From positions 62,001 through 126,000 of the forward strand of contig NZ_NNRI01000013.1 of assembly GCF_002270415.1 (NCBI RefSeq): DNA of 64,000 nt, written 5' to 3'. The position numbers and the translations under genes were made by a program. Of the stretch, positions 9,355 through 17,683 are shown piece by piece. Below the pieces are notes generated by a model that saw only the letters and a list, made by a program, of their open reading frames with translations, was not told the DNA's origin and did not search any database. The DNA comes from Mesorhizobium sophorae (GTDB lineage Bacteria > Pseudomonadota > Alphaproteobacteria > Rhizobiales > Rhizobiaceae). Numbering within the stretch: position 1 is the first letter of the stretch; every line of letters starts with the position of its first letter.

Positions 9355-10227
9355 TCAATGCTTGAGGTGGATCGTCACCCAGCCCTCGCGGTGCAAGGTG
9401 CGCACGTGGCGGAAGTTCTGGCCGACATAGGCCGAGACGACGGCGTCGCGCTGGCGCTCGAGGATGCCTGACAGCACGATCGAGCCACCAAGTGCGATGT
9501 GATCGGCCATTTGCGGTGCAAGCCGCATCAGCGGCCGCGCCAATATGTTGGCGACGATGAGATCGAAGGGCGCGCGCTTGCCAAAGATCGGGTGGTGAAA
9601 GCCCGGCGCGGTCACCGTCTCCACCAGCGCCTTGACGTGGTTGAGCCGCGCGTTGGCGGCAGCCACTCTCACCGCCACCGGATCGATGTCGGTGGCCAGC
9701 ACCGGAATGTGCGCCAGCTTGGCGACGGCGATGGCCAACACCGCGCTGCCGGTGCCGAGGTCGAGCGCATTGCGCGGGTGCTCGCGGCGCATGACCTTTT
9801 CCAGCATTTCGAGGCAGCCGGCGGTGGTGCCGTGGTGGCCGGTGCCGAAGGCAAGGCCCGCCTCGATCTCGATCGCGAGTTCGCCGCTGTGGCGCTTCCT
9901 GCGGTCATGTGCGCCGTGGACGAAGAAACGGCCGGCGCGCACCGGCTTCAAGCCTTCTAGCGAGCGCGCCACCCAGTCGATGTCGGGCAGGGCCTCGCGG
10001 CCGATTGGCTTGGCTATGGAAAGGCCGGCAAGGATGTCCTTGGCCCGCGCCTCGACGGCATCGACGTCGCCATCGGCATAGAGCGACACTTCGTAAATGT
10101 CGCGATCTTCATCGACCTCCAGCACGGCGATCGGCAGGCCTTCATCCTCGAAGGCCGCCTCGAACGCCGCGAAAATGCTGATGGATTCGAGCTTTCCGGT
10201 AATGAAATGAAGCCGCGTCTGGGTCAT
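9355..10227 (-). CDS. prmA: Ribosomal protein L11 methyltransferase
   Basis: SAM-dependent methyltransferase that modifies ribosomal protein L11. The 290-residue protein has an N-terminal substrate-binding half and a C-terminal Rossmann domain with L-D-L-G-T-G-S-A-V-L-A-I-A (motif I, about 170-182), A-T-D-I-D-P-V-A-V (motif II) and D-L-I-V-A-N-I-L-A-R-P-L (motif IV, N-P-P-like NxL). F-G-T-G-H-H-G-T-T upstream is the PrmA signature. It lies downstream of sco on the same strand but is separated from it by a repeat element. Confidence 0.94.
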   Translation of the reverse strand: MTQTRLHFITGKLESISIFAAFEAAFEDEGLPIAVLEVDEDRDIYEVSLYADGDVDAVEARAKDILAGLSIAKPIGREALPDIDWVARSLEGLKPVRAGRFFVHGAHDRRKRHSGELAIEIEAGLAFGTGHHGTTAGCLEMLEKVMRREHPRNALDLGTGSAVLAIAVAKLAHIPVLATDIDPVAVRVAAANARLNHVKALVETVTAPGFHHPIFGKRAPFDLIVANILARPLMRLAPQMADHIALGGSIVLSGILERQRDAVVSAYVGQNFRHVRTLHREGWVTIHLKH

Positions 10228-10247
10228 CGATTATGTGTCTTGCTTGA

Positions 10248-10313
10248 GCATGATCTTGTTCGAAAACCGGTTCCCACTTTTCGCTGACGCGGTCCTTCGG
10301 TTCGGGATCATGC
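10248..10313. repeat. GCATGATC inverted repeat overlapping the sco stop
   Basis: A 66-base element bounded by GCATGATC at 10248-10255 and its exact complement GATCATGC at 10306-10313, with interior TTCGAAAACCGGTTCCCACTT. It resembles a very common rhizobial intergenic repeat. The right arm covers the stop codon of the sco gene (minus strand), so that gene ends within the repeat. Confidence 0.7.
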
Positions 10314-10886
10314 GCCCGCGGCCAGTCGCTTCAACTTGGCGACGGCCGTGTCAGGGCTTTCGCCATAGGCGATGGTGCCGGCAAAGTCGCCCTTGGCGTT
10401 GAGCAGCAGCACCGAGGCGGTATGGTCCATCGTATAGTCGCCGTCGCCAGTGTCGACTTTCTTCCAGTAGATGCCGAACGATTTGGCCATGGCATGGACC
10501 TTGTCCGGATCGCCGGTGATGCCGACGATGCGGTCGGAGAAATTGCTGACATAGGCCTTCATCACATCGGGCGTGTCGCGCTCCGGATCGACCGAGACGA
10601 AATAGGCATGCAGGTTCTTGCCGTCGTCGCCGAGCGTCTTCAGCCAGCCGGCCAGTTCAAACAGTGTGGTCGGGCAGACTTCGGGGCAATGGGTGAAACC
10701 GAAGAAGACGACGCTGGGCTGGCCCCTGAAGGCGGCCTCGGTGATCGGCGCGCCTTTCTGGTCGACCAGCGTGAAGGCAGCGCCAAAGGGCTCGCCGCCA
10801 TAGTGGCCGCGGTACCAGTCGAAGGTCAGCCAGCCGATGCCGGCCGCCATCAGGACGAGAATGCCGACCAGAATAGAACGCATCAT
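10308..10886 (-). CDS. SCO1/SenC family copper chaperone protein
   Basis: Thioredoxin-fold protein that delivers copper to, or reduces, the CuA site of cytochrome c oxidase in the periplasm. The 192-residue product has one N-terminal membrane anchor (residues 3-21), the metal-binding C-x-x-x-C (Cys67 and Cys71 in T-H-C-P-E-V-C-P) and the distal His155 in M-D-H-T-A-S-V-L-L. All three copper ligands are present, so it should be functional. Two adjacent ATGs (10886 and 10883) are both plausible starts. Divergent from creA. Confidence 0.93.
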   Translation of the reverse strand: MMRSILVGILVLMAAGIGWLTFDWYRGHYGGEPFGAAFTLVDQKGAPITEAAFRGQPSVVFFGFTHCPEVCPTTLFELAGWLKTLGDDGKNLHAYFVSVDPERDTPDVMKAYVSNFSDRIVGITGDPDKVHAMAKSFGIYWKKVDTGDGDYTMDHTASVLLLNAKGDFAGTIAYGESPDTAVAKLKRLAAGA

Positions 10887-11075
10887 CAGTAAGGTCCGTC
10901 CGCAGAATCATCGGGGCGCCGGCCCATCGGCCGCGCCAGTACGACAGTCTTACCGGTTCGACCCCGTCCAGGCAAAGTGCCGCGTTGCCGCAACCGCAGT
11001 GGTGTTGACGTATATGCTTGCAAAGCGGGGTTCGTCGCCCCACCTGTGACCGGCAACTCGAAGCAGGAGGCTCCC

Positions 11076-11579
11076 TTGCAAGCACTGATTGGGCGGAAAC
11101 TGATCGGCGGCGCGTTGGCCGCGTGCGTTGTCCTTGGCGCTGGCACGGCCTTGGCCGAGGAAGTCGGCAAGGTCGGTGTCGACTGGCTGGGCAACGACAT
11201 CATCGTCGAGGCGATCAAGGATCCGAAGGTGGAGGGCGTCACCTGCCACGTCGCCTATTTCGATCGCGGCATCATCGACCGCCTGCACAAGGGCAACTGG
11301 TTCGAGGATCCGTCCGACTCCTCGATCTCCTGCCGCCAGACCGGCCCAATCACCATCGGCGACATCGATATGAGCGAAGGCGGCGAGGAAGTGTTCAAGC
11401 AAGGCATCAGCCTGATCTGGAAGAAGCAGGTGGTGAACCGCATCTACGACAAGGCCAACGAAACGCTGATCTACCTGTCGCATTCGCGCCAGGTGCAGAA
11501 CGGCTCGGCCAAGATGTCGGTCACCACCGTGCCGCTCTACGGCCAGAACGTGGTGTGGACCAGCGGCAAACCGAAATAG
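11076..11579 (+). CDS. creA: CreA family periplasmic protein
   Basis: A 167-residue protein of the CreA family (function unknown; named for the cre locus of E. coli). I place the start at the TTG at 11076 because AGGAGG sits at 11065-11070 with ideal spacing, and the reading then opens with a clean signal peptide ending near T-A-L-A-E-E. Family features: V-D-W-L-G-N-D-I-I-V-E-A-I-x-D-P-K-V-x-G-V-T-C-H, S-C-R-Q-T-G-P-I and S-L-I-W-K-K. The two conserved cysteines (T-C-H and S-C-R) could form a disulfide. It is divergent from sco and precedes the acetyltransferase on the same strand. Confidence 0.88.
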   Translation: MQALIGRKLIGGALAACVVLGAGTALAEEVGKVGVDWLGNDIIVEAIKDPKVEGVTCHVAYFDRGIIDRLHKGNWFEDPSDSSISCRQTGPITIGDIDMSEGGEEVFKQGISLIWKKQVVNRIYDKANETLIYLSHSRQVQNGSAKMSVTTVPLYGQNVVWTSGKPK

Positions 11580-11656
11580 GTGGGTCGGTGGAACCGAGCT
11601 TACGGACGGGTTGGTCCCGCTTGCGGGACCAACCGCCTGGGGGTAAAGCCGCCCGC

Positions 11657-12298
11657 ATGGACCGTTCCGAAAATCTCGTCCCCAAGGATTCCGAGCCGCG
11701 CATCCATCCGACCGCGGAACTGAAGGCCTGCAAGCTCGGCCGTTATGCCTCGATCGGCGAGCGGGTCGTGCTGCGCGAGGTGACCGTCGGCGACTTCTCC
11801 TATTTCGAGCGCCACGCCGAAGCGATCTACACGACGATCGGCAAATTCTGTTCGATCGCTTCAAACAGCCGCATCAACGCGCTGGAGCATCCCATCGAGC
11901 GGCTGACCCAGCACAAGGTCAGTTACCGGCCGAACGAGTATTTTCGCTGGCTGGGCGTCGACGCCGCATTCCGCGAGCGGCGGCAGGCGAAAGCAGTGAC
12001 CATCGGCCATGATGTCTGGATCGGCCATGGCGCGGTGATCATGCCCGGGGTCACCATCGGCAATGGCGCCGTCATCGGCGCCAATGCGGTGGTGACGCAT
12101 GACGTACCGTCCTACGCCATCGTCGCCGGGGTGCCGGCCAGACCGCTCAGATCACGCTTCTCGGCCACTGTCGCGGCTCGGATCGAAGCGCTCGCCTGGT
12201 GGGACTGGCCGGTCGAAAAGCTCGCCAGGGCGGTTCCCGACATGCAGGCATTGCCGATCGAGGCGTTCCTCGACCGCTGGGAAAACGACGCCGCCTGA
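11657..12298 (+). CDS. Hexapeptide-repeat acetyltransferase of the phosphonate-associated type
   Basis: A 213-residue left-handed beta-helix acyltransferase. Hexapeptide repeats run from about residue 17 to 75 and from 115 to 155 (I-G-H-D-V-W-I-G-H-G-A-V-I-M-P-G-V-T-I-G), with the catalytic-type His in W-I-G-H. The opening P-R-I-H-P-T-A-E-L-K, the I-N-A-L-E-H-P motif and the C-terminal A-W-W-D-W-P resemble proteins found in phn (phosphonate) operons (TIGR03308-like). No phn genes lie in this window, so the acceptor is unknown; xenobiotic acetyltransferase is the alternative. The ATG at 11657 gives a normal family length. Confidence 0.8.
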   Translation: MDRSENLVPKDSEPRIHPTAELKACKLGRYASIGERVVLREVTVGDFSYFERHAEAIYTTIGKFCSIASNSRINALEHPIERLTQHKVSYRPNEYFRWLGVDAAFRERRQAKAVTIGHDVWIGHGAVIMPGVTIGNGAVIGANAVVTHDVPSYAIVAGVPARPLRSRFSATVAARIEALAWWDWPVEKLARAVPDMQALPIEAFLDRWENDAA

Positions 12299-12309
12299 CC
12301 GGACTGAAA

Positions 12310-12346
12310 CCCCTTCCGCCATGCGGGGGTGGCGCGGCGGAAGGGG
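12310..12346 (+). terminator. Stem-loop after the acetyltransferase gene
   Basis: A perfect 11-base inverted repeat, CCCCTTCCGCC at 12310-12320 and GGCGGAAGGGG at 12336-12346, with a 15-base spacer, starts 11 bases past the stop codon. There is no T-run directly after it, so it may protect the 3' end as much as terminate transcription. Confidence 0.55.
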
Positions 12347-12549
12347 CTGGAGATAACCCGCTGGGTAGCGGAAGGAACAGGCACTCTTGCCTGTGCCGCT
12401 ATTGTGGCATTGAAGCCATAAGGCGTGTTTTCCGCCTTGTTCTCTTTATGCGTGTAGCCAATTGCGCCTGGCGTATTTGTTTGCGCCGGGAACCTGAAGC
12501 GGTCGCCGGTTGTTTCTCATCGCGCCGCTGCGTTGAGGGATTTCGACAC

Positions 12550-12975
12550 ATGGAAAAGCTTTTCACCAAGATCGCCAACTGGGTCGCCCACGTCACCGGC
12601 CTGCCGCTGACATTTGCCGCCTGCTGCCTGATCGTCCTCGTCTGGGCAGTGACCGGGCCGTTCTTCGGCTTTTCGGACACCTGGCAGCTCGTCATCAACA
12701 CCGGCACGACCATCATCACCTTCCTGATGGTCTTTCTCATCCAGAACACCCAGAACCGCGACGGCGCGGCGATCCAGGCCAAGCTCGACGAGCTGATCCG
12801 CGTCAGCGAGGGCCACAACAACTTCATCGGCATCGAACATCTGACCGAATCGGAGGTCGAGGAGATCCGTGACAAATGCGAGCGTGCGGCCAGGCGGCAT
12901 GACGAGAAGATCGCTGCCATGGCGGCAAAGAAGGCCGTGGCCCAGAAGCGCGGACCGAAAAAGCACATGGCCTGA
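12550..12975 (+). CDS. Low-affinity iron permease family protein
   Basis: A 141-residue inner-membrane protein of the family annotated as low affinity iron permease (PF04120). Two hydrophobic segments (about 16-38 and 45-65) are followed by the family motif F-L-I-Q-N-T-Q-N-R-D-G-A-A-I-Q-A-K-L-D-E-L-I and a charged cytoplasmic tail ending in K-K-A-V-A-Q-K-R-G-P-K-K. Bacterial members are much shorter than the fungal Fet4 transporter, so iron transport itself is unproven. The ATG at 12550 gives the standard family N-terminus. It converges with the SDR gene. Confidence 0.85.
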   Translation: MEKLFTKIANWVAHVTGLPLTFAACCLIVLVWAVTGPFFGFSDTWQLVINTGTTIITFLMVFLIQNTQNRDGAAIQAKLDELIRVSEGHNNFIGIEHLTESEVEEIRDKCERAARRHDEKIAAMAAKKAVAQKRGPKKHMA

Positions 12976-13016
12976 AGCGTCCGCGGTTTAGTTCGGGATC
13001 AACCGTGCGGTCATGC

Positions 13017-13883
13017 TCATTGCTTCATGAACGCCGCGAAATTCTCCTTGTAGTCCGGATGCCAGCGCGACAGGGCCGGGCGGTTCTCGATGATGTCGCC
13101 GATCGCCCAGGCCATGCGCTTTTCATCCAGCGGCCGCGCCGCCTCATTGTCCGGGCACAGGATGTAGAAATCGCCCCTGGTCAGGGATTCCAGCATGAAA
13201 TCAATGACCTGTTCGCCGCTCCAGGCGCCGGCGGGTTTTTCGGTCGCGCCCTCGGTGAGGCCGGTAAAGGTGAAGCCGGGGATCAGCAGATGGGCGGCGA
13301 GATGGGCGCCGGGTTCGTTGCGCAGCGCGTGCGCCAAGCCTTCGGTGTAGGTCTTCACCCCGGCCTTGGAGACATTGTAGGCGAGGTTGCCGGGCGGCGT
13401 GGTGATGCCTTGCTTGGAGCCGGTGTTGACGATCAGGCCGGGCTTGGCCGAGGCCAGCATGCGCGGCGCGAAGGCCTCGACGCCATGCACGACGCCCCAG
13501 AAATTGATGTCCAGAAGCCGCCTCCAGGCATCGCGGTTTTCCCAGGGCTTTCCGGGGTTGTTGCCAACGCCGGCATTGTTCATCAGCAGCGACACGTCGC
13601 CGAAGGCGCCGAACGCTCTTTCGGCGAGACGGTCCACTTCATCCGCGTTCGAAACGTCGGCGGCAACGGCAAGCACGGCATCCTCGCCCGCAATCGCGGA
13701 AACGGCGCGGGAGGCGTCGTCAAGGCGTGCGCTGCCGATGTCTGCCAGCACGATCTTCATGCCCATCAATGCAAGCCGCTTGGCGGCCGCAAGACCAATA
13801 CCGCTGGCGGCGCCGGTGATGACGGCGGTGTTGTCCGGGCCAAGCGCGGGCAGGGCGGTCTGGATTTCGGCGTCGGTGATCAT
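13017..13883 (-). CDS. SDR family NAD(P)-dependent oxidoreductase
   Basis: Classical short-chain dehydrogenase, 288 residues. The cofactor loop T-G-A-A-S-G-I-G is at 23-30, the N-N-A-G motif at 102-105, and the catalytic triad is Ser156, Tyr169 and Lys173 (Y-N-V-S-K). Asp48 after the second beta strand (V-L-A-D-I-G) favours NAD(H) over NADP(H). Substrate not predictable; the C-terminal D-E-K-R-M-A-W-A-I-G-D-I-I-E-N-R-P-A-L-S-R-W-H-P-D-Y region is conserved in uncharacterised rhizobial SDRs. It stands alone between two convergent or divergent neighbours. Confidence 0.9.
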   Translation of the reverse strand: MITDAEIQTALPALGPDNTAVITGAASGIGLAAAKRLALMGMKIVLADIGSARLDDASRAVSAIAGEDAVLAVAADVSNADEVDRLAERAFGAFGDVSLLMNNAGVGNNPGKPWENRDAWRRLLDINFWGVVHGVEAFAPRMLASAKPGLIVNTGSKQGITTPPGNLAYNVSKAGVKTYTEGLAHALRNEPGAHLAAHLLIPGFTFTGLTEGATEKPAGAWSGEQVIDFMLESLTRGDFYILCPDNEAARPLDEKRMAWAIGDIIENRPALSRWHPDYKENFAAFMKQ

Positions 13884-13988
13884 GGGCTATGGGGTCCTTC
13901 TTTCGATGGCGCAGAACTTAGCGCTGGAACGGGCCAGCGCAAGCCTCACTCGCACGTAAAGCGTATTGGGTTTGAAGGGATTTATGCG

Positions 13989-14059
13989 GCGCGCTTCGGG
14001 CCTTGTTTTCATGCATGTCGTCGTCCCAAAGCCACTGCGCCCATTCGGGCGACATGCAT
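13989..14059 (+). repeat. RIME/ABC-like rhizobial intergenic repeat, copy C
   Basis: The core at 14011-14059 (ATGCATGTCGTCGTCCCAAA through CATTCGGGCGACATGCAT) matches copies A and B, with a GCGCGCTTCGGGCCTTGTTT lead. The outer arms ATGCATGTCG and CGACATGCAT are perfect complements. It lies in the divergent gap between the SDR and the small gene at 14146. Confidence 0.75.
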
Positions 14060-14145
14060 TGGCCCGGGTTGACCAGCCCGGCCGAGGCTGCGCATGTTGC
14101 CTCGGCAAAAGGAGACTTTTGCCGTGAGAGATGGAGATTTCCTGA

Positions 14146-14430
14146 TTGACGGACTGGGTCGCAATTCTGAAGGAACAGACCGCCACCGGCGATCAGATGA
14201 GCCGCGAGGTGCCGCAGATGCTGGCCAACCCCGACATCAGCGAAGCGCAGGTGAAAACGCTCTTTTCCGCCCTGGAGAAACAAGCCGAGTTCGTCGAGAA
14301 GCTGCGCATGGCGCTGGAGAAATTTGGCCATGATTTTTCGATCATCAAGGCGGCGGAACGGCTGGAGGAGCGCTATGCCGACCTTGCCGCCTCGGTGGCG
14401 GAAAAACTGAAGGCGATGCGTAAGACATAA
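14146..14430 (+). CDS. Hypothetical small helical protein
   Basis: A 94-residue, mostly helical, charged protein without a signal peptide or membrane segment; no family recognised. It reads as two helical hairpins with heptad-like spacing, so a coiled-coil or oligomer is plausible. The TTG at 14146 is the only sensible start: TGA at 14143-14145 abuts it, and GGAGA at 14133-14137 is well placed. A four-codon ATG frame (14131-14145) ends exactly at that stop, which may be chance or a coupled leader. Coding likelihood rests on codon pattern and length. Confidence 0.6.
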   Translation: MTDWVAILKEQTATGDQMSREVPQMLANPDISEAQVKTLFSALEKQAEFVEKLRMALEKFGHDFSIIKAAERLEERYADLAASVAEKLKAMRKT

Positions 14431-14432
14431 GT

Positions 14433-14505
14433 AGAGCAATTCCAGGAAAAGTGTGAGGCGGTTTTCCCGGGAAAAGCGCGTAGCGCTTTCCCTGGGAATC
14501 GCCTC
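14433..14505. repeat. AGCAATTCCAGGAAAAGTGTG-type repeat at a convergent junction
   Basis: The segment begins AGAGCAATTCCAGGAAAAGT, matching the start of the paired repeats at 55531 and 55634. It continues into an inverted repeat, GGGAAAAGCGCGTAGCGCTTTCCC. It fills the gap between the small gene at 14146 and the TMEM175-like gene on the other strand, and could fold as a bidirectional terminator. Confidence 0.65.
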
Positions 14506-14517
14506 AGACAAAAAGCG

Positions 14518-15093
14518 CTATTTTTCGATCACCCGGGCGAAGCGCCTGTCCGGCACAAACCAGATCATCGCAACCAGCACATAAAGCGCGACGCCGATCC
14601 ACTGACTGACGAAGGTCAGCAGGACGCCTGCGATGTAGAGGCTCAGCGAGATCTTGCCCTTGCGGTCATTGCCCAGCGCCTTGGCAAACGCGGTCTCGTT
14701 GCCATGCAGGCGATGCAGTGCTGCGGCCAGTATCGTATAGGCGACGGCGCATAGCACGAGATCGATGCCATAGACGGCGACCGGCACCGGTGCGAAGTGG
14801 TTCTCGCCCATGAAGGCCGTCGTCACCGGCATCAGCGACAGCCAGAATAAAAGATTGAGGTTCGCCCACAGCACGCGGCCGTCGACGCGCTGCACGGTGT
14901 GGAACATGTTGTGCAGATTGTTCCAGTAGATGCCCACGTTGATGAAGGACAGCACATAGCTGAAGAAGATCGGCCACAACGGCAACAGGGCGGAAACATC
15001 CTCGCCATGCGGCACTTTCAGCTCGAGCACCATGATGGTGATGATGATGGCGACGACGCCATCGGTGAATGCCTCGACCCTGCCTTTGCCCAT
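14518..15093 (-). CDS. TMEM175 family (DUF1211) membrane protein
   Basis: A 191-residue integral membrane protein of the TMEM175/DUF1211 family, whose characterised members are potassium channels. The family signature is at the start: R-V-E-A-F-T-D-G-V-V-A-I-I-I-T-I-M-V-L-E-L-K-V-P in TM1, equivalent to the R-x-x-x-F-S-D hallmark with Thr replacing Ser. About six hydrophobic segments follow. The ATG at 15093 is preceded by a GGGGGGCGGA ribosome-binding site; a GTG 15 bases upstream overlaps that site and is less likely. Channel activity is inferred from family only. Confidence 0.85.
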   Translation of the reverse strand: MGKGRVEAFTDGVVAIIITIMVLELKVPHGEDVSALLPLWPIFFSYVLSFINVGIYWNNLHNMFHTVQRVDGRVLWANLNLLFWLSLMPVTTAFMGENHFAPVPVAVYGIDLVLCAVAYTILAAALHRLHGNETAFAKALGNDRKGKISLSLYIAGVLLTFVSQWIGVALYVLVAMIWFVPDRRFARVIEK

Positions 15094-15260
15094 AAGTCCG
15101 CCCCCCACTGTCGGCGAAATCTACGCGATGGCGGGACGGGCGGCTACCCGCCATGTGGCTGGGCGACCACCTCTGAGGACGGAACAGATCGGGGCGGTTC
15201 GGATGGAAGAAGATCAATACGCCGCCGTTGCCGGCGAAGTGCGGAGGTATCGCCTATCTC

Positions 15261-16733
15261 TCACCCGTTCGGCGTCTCGGGCGCCATATACGCGCGCTGG
15301 CGCGGCACGCCAAGGCCGGTATCCGGCGGCTCGCCGGCAGCCGGCCTGCCCTCGATCATGTGGATGGTGCGCCAGCGGCCGAAGCGGTAGTAGGCCGCGG
15401 CCAGCACCAGCGAGGTGATCGAGCCGGCCGGGAAACTCCACCACAGCGCTTCCTCCCCGATTGCGCCGCGCATGAAATAGGCAAAGCCGGTGCGCACGAC
15501 CAGCACCGAAATCACCAGGATGATGAGTGGCGGCATCACCGCGCCGGTGGCGCGCACGGTGGCGAACAGCACGATGGTGATGCCGAACAGGATGAACGAC
15601 CATGACGCGACATTGTTGATGTGGGCGGCGATGTCGATCGCAGCGCTGTCGCTGCTCAGGAACAGGCTCAGCACCGAACGGTCGAAAAGCCAAAGCACGG
15701 CGACCAGTGCGCCGGTCAGCATCAGGTTGAAGCCGACACCGGAGGCGGCGATGCGGCCGATCCGGTCCCAGCGGCCGGCGCCGACATTCTGCGCCGCCAT
15801 CGAGGAGACCGCCGCACCGATGGCGAGCGCCGGCATCTGGATGTAGGTCCAAAGCTGCGCGGCGATGCCGTAGGCGGCGGCGACCTGCGAACCGTAGGAG
15901 TTGACGATGCCCATCACCGTCAGCGCCGCCACCGAGATGACGATCATCTGCAGGCCCATCGGCACGCCCTTGAACACGATGATGCGCAGCAAGGTAGGGT
16001 CGAGCCGCAGCAGAGCGAGGTTGGCGCCGGCCAGCCGCAGCGGGTGCTTGCGCACATAGAGCACGATCAGAATGGCGATTGCGCTGACCGTCTGGCCGAT
16101 CAGCGTCGCGGTGGCGGAGCCGGCGATGCCGAGTTCCGGGAATGGCCCGATGCCACGGATAAGCAACGGGTTGAGCACAATGTCGAGGACGACGGCGAGC
16201 GCCATGAACAAAAAGGGCGTGCGTGAATCGCCGGCGCCACGCAGCACGGTCATGACGAAGGACAGAAGGTTCATCATCGGCACGGCGACAAAGATGATGC
16301 GCAGATAGGAGCGCGCCAGCGGCAAGGCATCGGCCGGAGTGCCGAGCGTGTTGAGGATGGCGTCGACCCATATCCAGCCGCAGACCGCGAAGATGACCGA
16401 GACGAAGAAGAAGAAGGTCGCGCTGGTGCCGACGATGCGGCGCGCCTCGGGCAGGTCGCGGGCGCCGACCGACTGTGCCACCAGGATGGTGGCGGCCATC
16501 CCGACGCCGAACACCGTGCCGAGGATGAGGAACAGGACGAGGTTGGCGTTGGAGGTGGCAGTCAGCGCCGATTCGCCGAGAAAACGGCCAACCCAGACGG
16601 CGTTGATCGAGCCGTTGAGCGACTGCAGCACGTTGGAGCCGAGCACCGGCAAGGCGAACAGCAGCAGCGTGCGCGGGATCGGGCCACTGGTCAGGTCGCC
16701 GGTGCGCCGGCGCGTGGGCATCTTGTCGTCCAT
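15261..16733 (-). CDS. MATE family efflux transporter
   Basis: Multidrug and toxin extrusion protein using an ion gradient, with about twelve transmembrane segments over 490 residues arranged in two homologous halves. The first half begins P-R-T-L-L-L-F-A-L-P-V-L-G-S-N-V-L-Q-S-L-N-G-S-I-N and the second M-G-L-Q-M-I-V-I-S. Family traits include V-W-V-G-R-F-L-G and G-A-G-D-S-R-T-P-F. The start is uncertain: ATG at 16733 gives a short basic N-terminus, while an in-frame ATG at 16790 would add 19 residues and has a weak GAGA upstream. Substrate unknown. Confidence 0.9.
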   Translation of the reverse strand: MDDKMPTRRRTGDLTSGPIPRTLLLFALPVLGSNVLQSLNGSINAVWVGRFLGESALTATSNANLVLFLILGTVFGVGMAATILVAQSVGARDLPEARRIVGTSATFFFFVSVIFAVCGWIWVDAILNTLGTPADALPLARSYLRIIFVAVPMMNLLSFVMTVLRGAGDSRTPFLFMALAVVLDIVLNPLLIRGIGPFPELGIAGSATATLIGQTVSAIAILIVLYVRKHPLRLAGANLALLRLDPTLLRIIVFKGVPMGLQMIVISVAALTVMGIVNSYGSQVAAAYGIAAQLWTYIQMPALAIGAAVSSMAAQNVGAGRWDRIGRIAASGVGFNLMLTGALVAVLWLFDRSVLSLFLSSDSAAIDIAAHINNVASWSFILFGITIVLFATVRATGAVMPPLIILVISVLVVRTGFAYFMRGAIGEEALWWSFPAGSITSLVLAAAYYRFGRWRTIHMIEGRPAAGEPPDTGLGVPRQRAYMAPETPNG

Positions 16734-16875
16734 GGCAAGGCAACTCGGCGAAGGCTTATTCAGGTCCGGTCCGTGCCCTGATCTAATCATGTTCTCAAAG
16801 CTTCCGTAATCGGATAGTGGTTCTGGGCGCGTGGGGCGCGTTCCTTACTTGATCAAACTCGTAAGCCGGGGGTTC

Positions 16876-17664
16876 ATGTCCGATATTCCGCTGTTTTTTG
16901 AGCGCCTGAACAGGCGCGCGTTTCTCGGTGCCTCCGCTTTGGGCGCGGCCTCCGTGGCTCTTTCGGCGTGCACCACGACGGAGGTGGTGACGCCGCCAGT
17001 GGCAGCGCCGCCAAGCGATCCGGCTTTCGGCGATGTCGCAAGCATGTATGCGGCGCGCGTCGACGAGGGCTATCAGCTGCCGGCGATCCCGGTGGCCAAG
17101 ATGGATCCGAAGTTCGTCCGTCAGATCGTGTCCGACCCGACCGGAGAAAAACCCGGCACGATCGTCGTCGATGTCTCCGAGCACTTCTTCTATCTGGTGC
17201 ACGATGGCGGCAAGGCTATCCGCTATGGCGTCAGCCTCGGCAAGGCCGGTTTCGGATGGACCGGCAGCGCCGTGGTCCAGGCGAGGAAGAAGTGGCCGGT
17301 CTGGACGCCGCCGCCGGAAATGATCCAGCGCCGGCCGGAACTGGCGAAATACAAGGACGGCATGCCGCCCGGCCCGCAGAGCCCGCTAGGCGCCCGCGCG
17401 CTGTATCTCTTCCGCGACGGCAAGGACACGATGTACCGGCTGCACGGAACGCCGGAGTGGGATTCGATCGGGAAGAACGCTTCGTCCGGCTGTGTGCGCT
17501 TCATGAACCAGGACATCATCGACCTCTACGGCCGCGTCAACGGACCCGCGCCGGTCTTCGTGCGCGCGAACCTGTCGGCCGCCGCAAAGAACACCGCCGT
17601 GTCGAACAGGACGGCCGAGCCGATCGACGCGGGCGTACCGAAGGACGCGGAGATGTTGCAGTAA
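16876..17664 (+). CDS. L,D-transpeptidase (YkuD) lipoprotein
   Basis: Periplasmic enzyme that crosslinks peptidoglycan (3-3 links) or anchors proteins to it. From the ATG at 16876 the 262-residue product has R-R-A-F-L-G-A-S followed by a hydrophobic stretch and the lipobox L-S-A-C (Cys32), so a lipoprotein, possibly exported by Tat. The YkuD catalytic motif H-G-T-P-E-W-D-S-I-G and S-S-G-C-V-R-F-M-N-Q-D, with its nucleophilic cysteine, is intact. An upstream GTG at 16831 would put 15 extra residues before the signal. Converges with the phytase-like gene across a perfect hairpin. Confidence 0.92.
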   Translation: MSDIPLFFERLNRRAFLGASALGAASVALSACTTTEVVTPPVAAPPSDPAFGDVASMYAARVDEGYQLPAIPVAKMDPKFVRQIVSDPTGEKPGTIVVDVSEHFFYLVHDGGKAIRYGVSLGKAGFGWTGSAVVQARKKWPVWTPPPEMIQRRPELAKYKDGMPPGPQSPLGARALYLFRDGKDTMYRLHGTPEWDSIGKNASSGCVRFMNQDIIDLYGRVNGPAPVFVRANLSAAAKNTAVSNRTAEPIDAGVPKDAEMLQ

Positions 17665-17683
17665 GTGTGCCTTCACGATCTGT

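Noticed and set aside
14131..14145. Four-codon leader peptide before the gene at 14146
   Set aside because: Its ATG has no clear ribosome-binding site of its own and such short frames are common by chance; noted only because its stop abuts the TTG.
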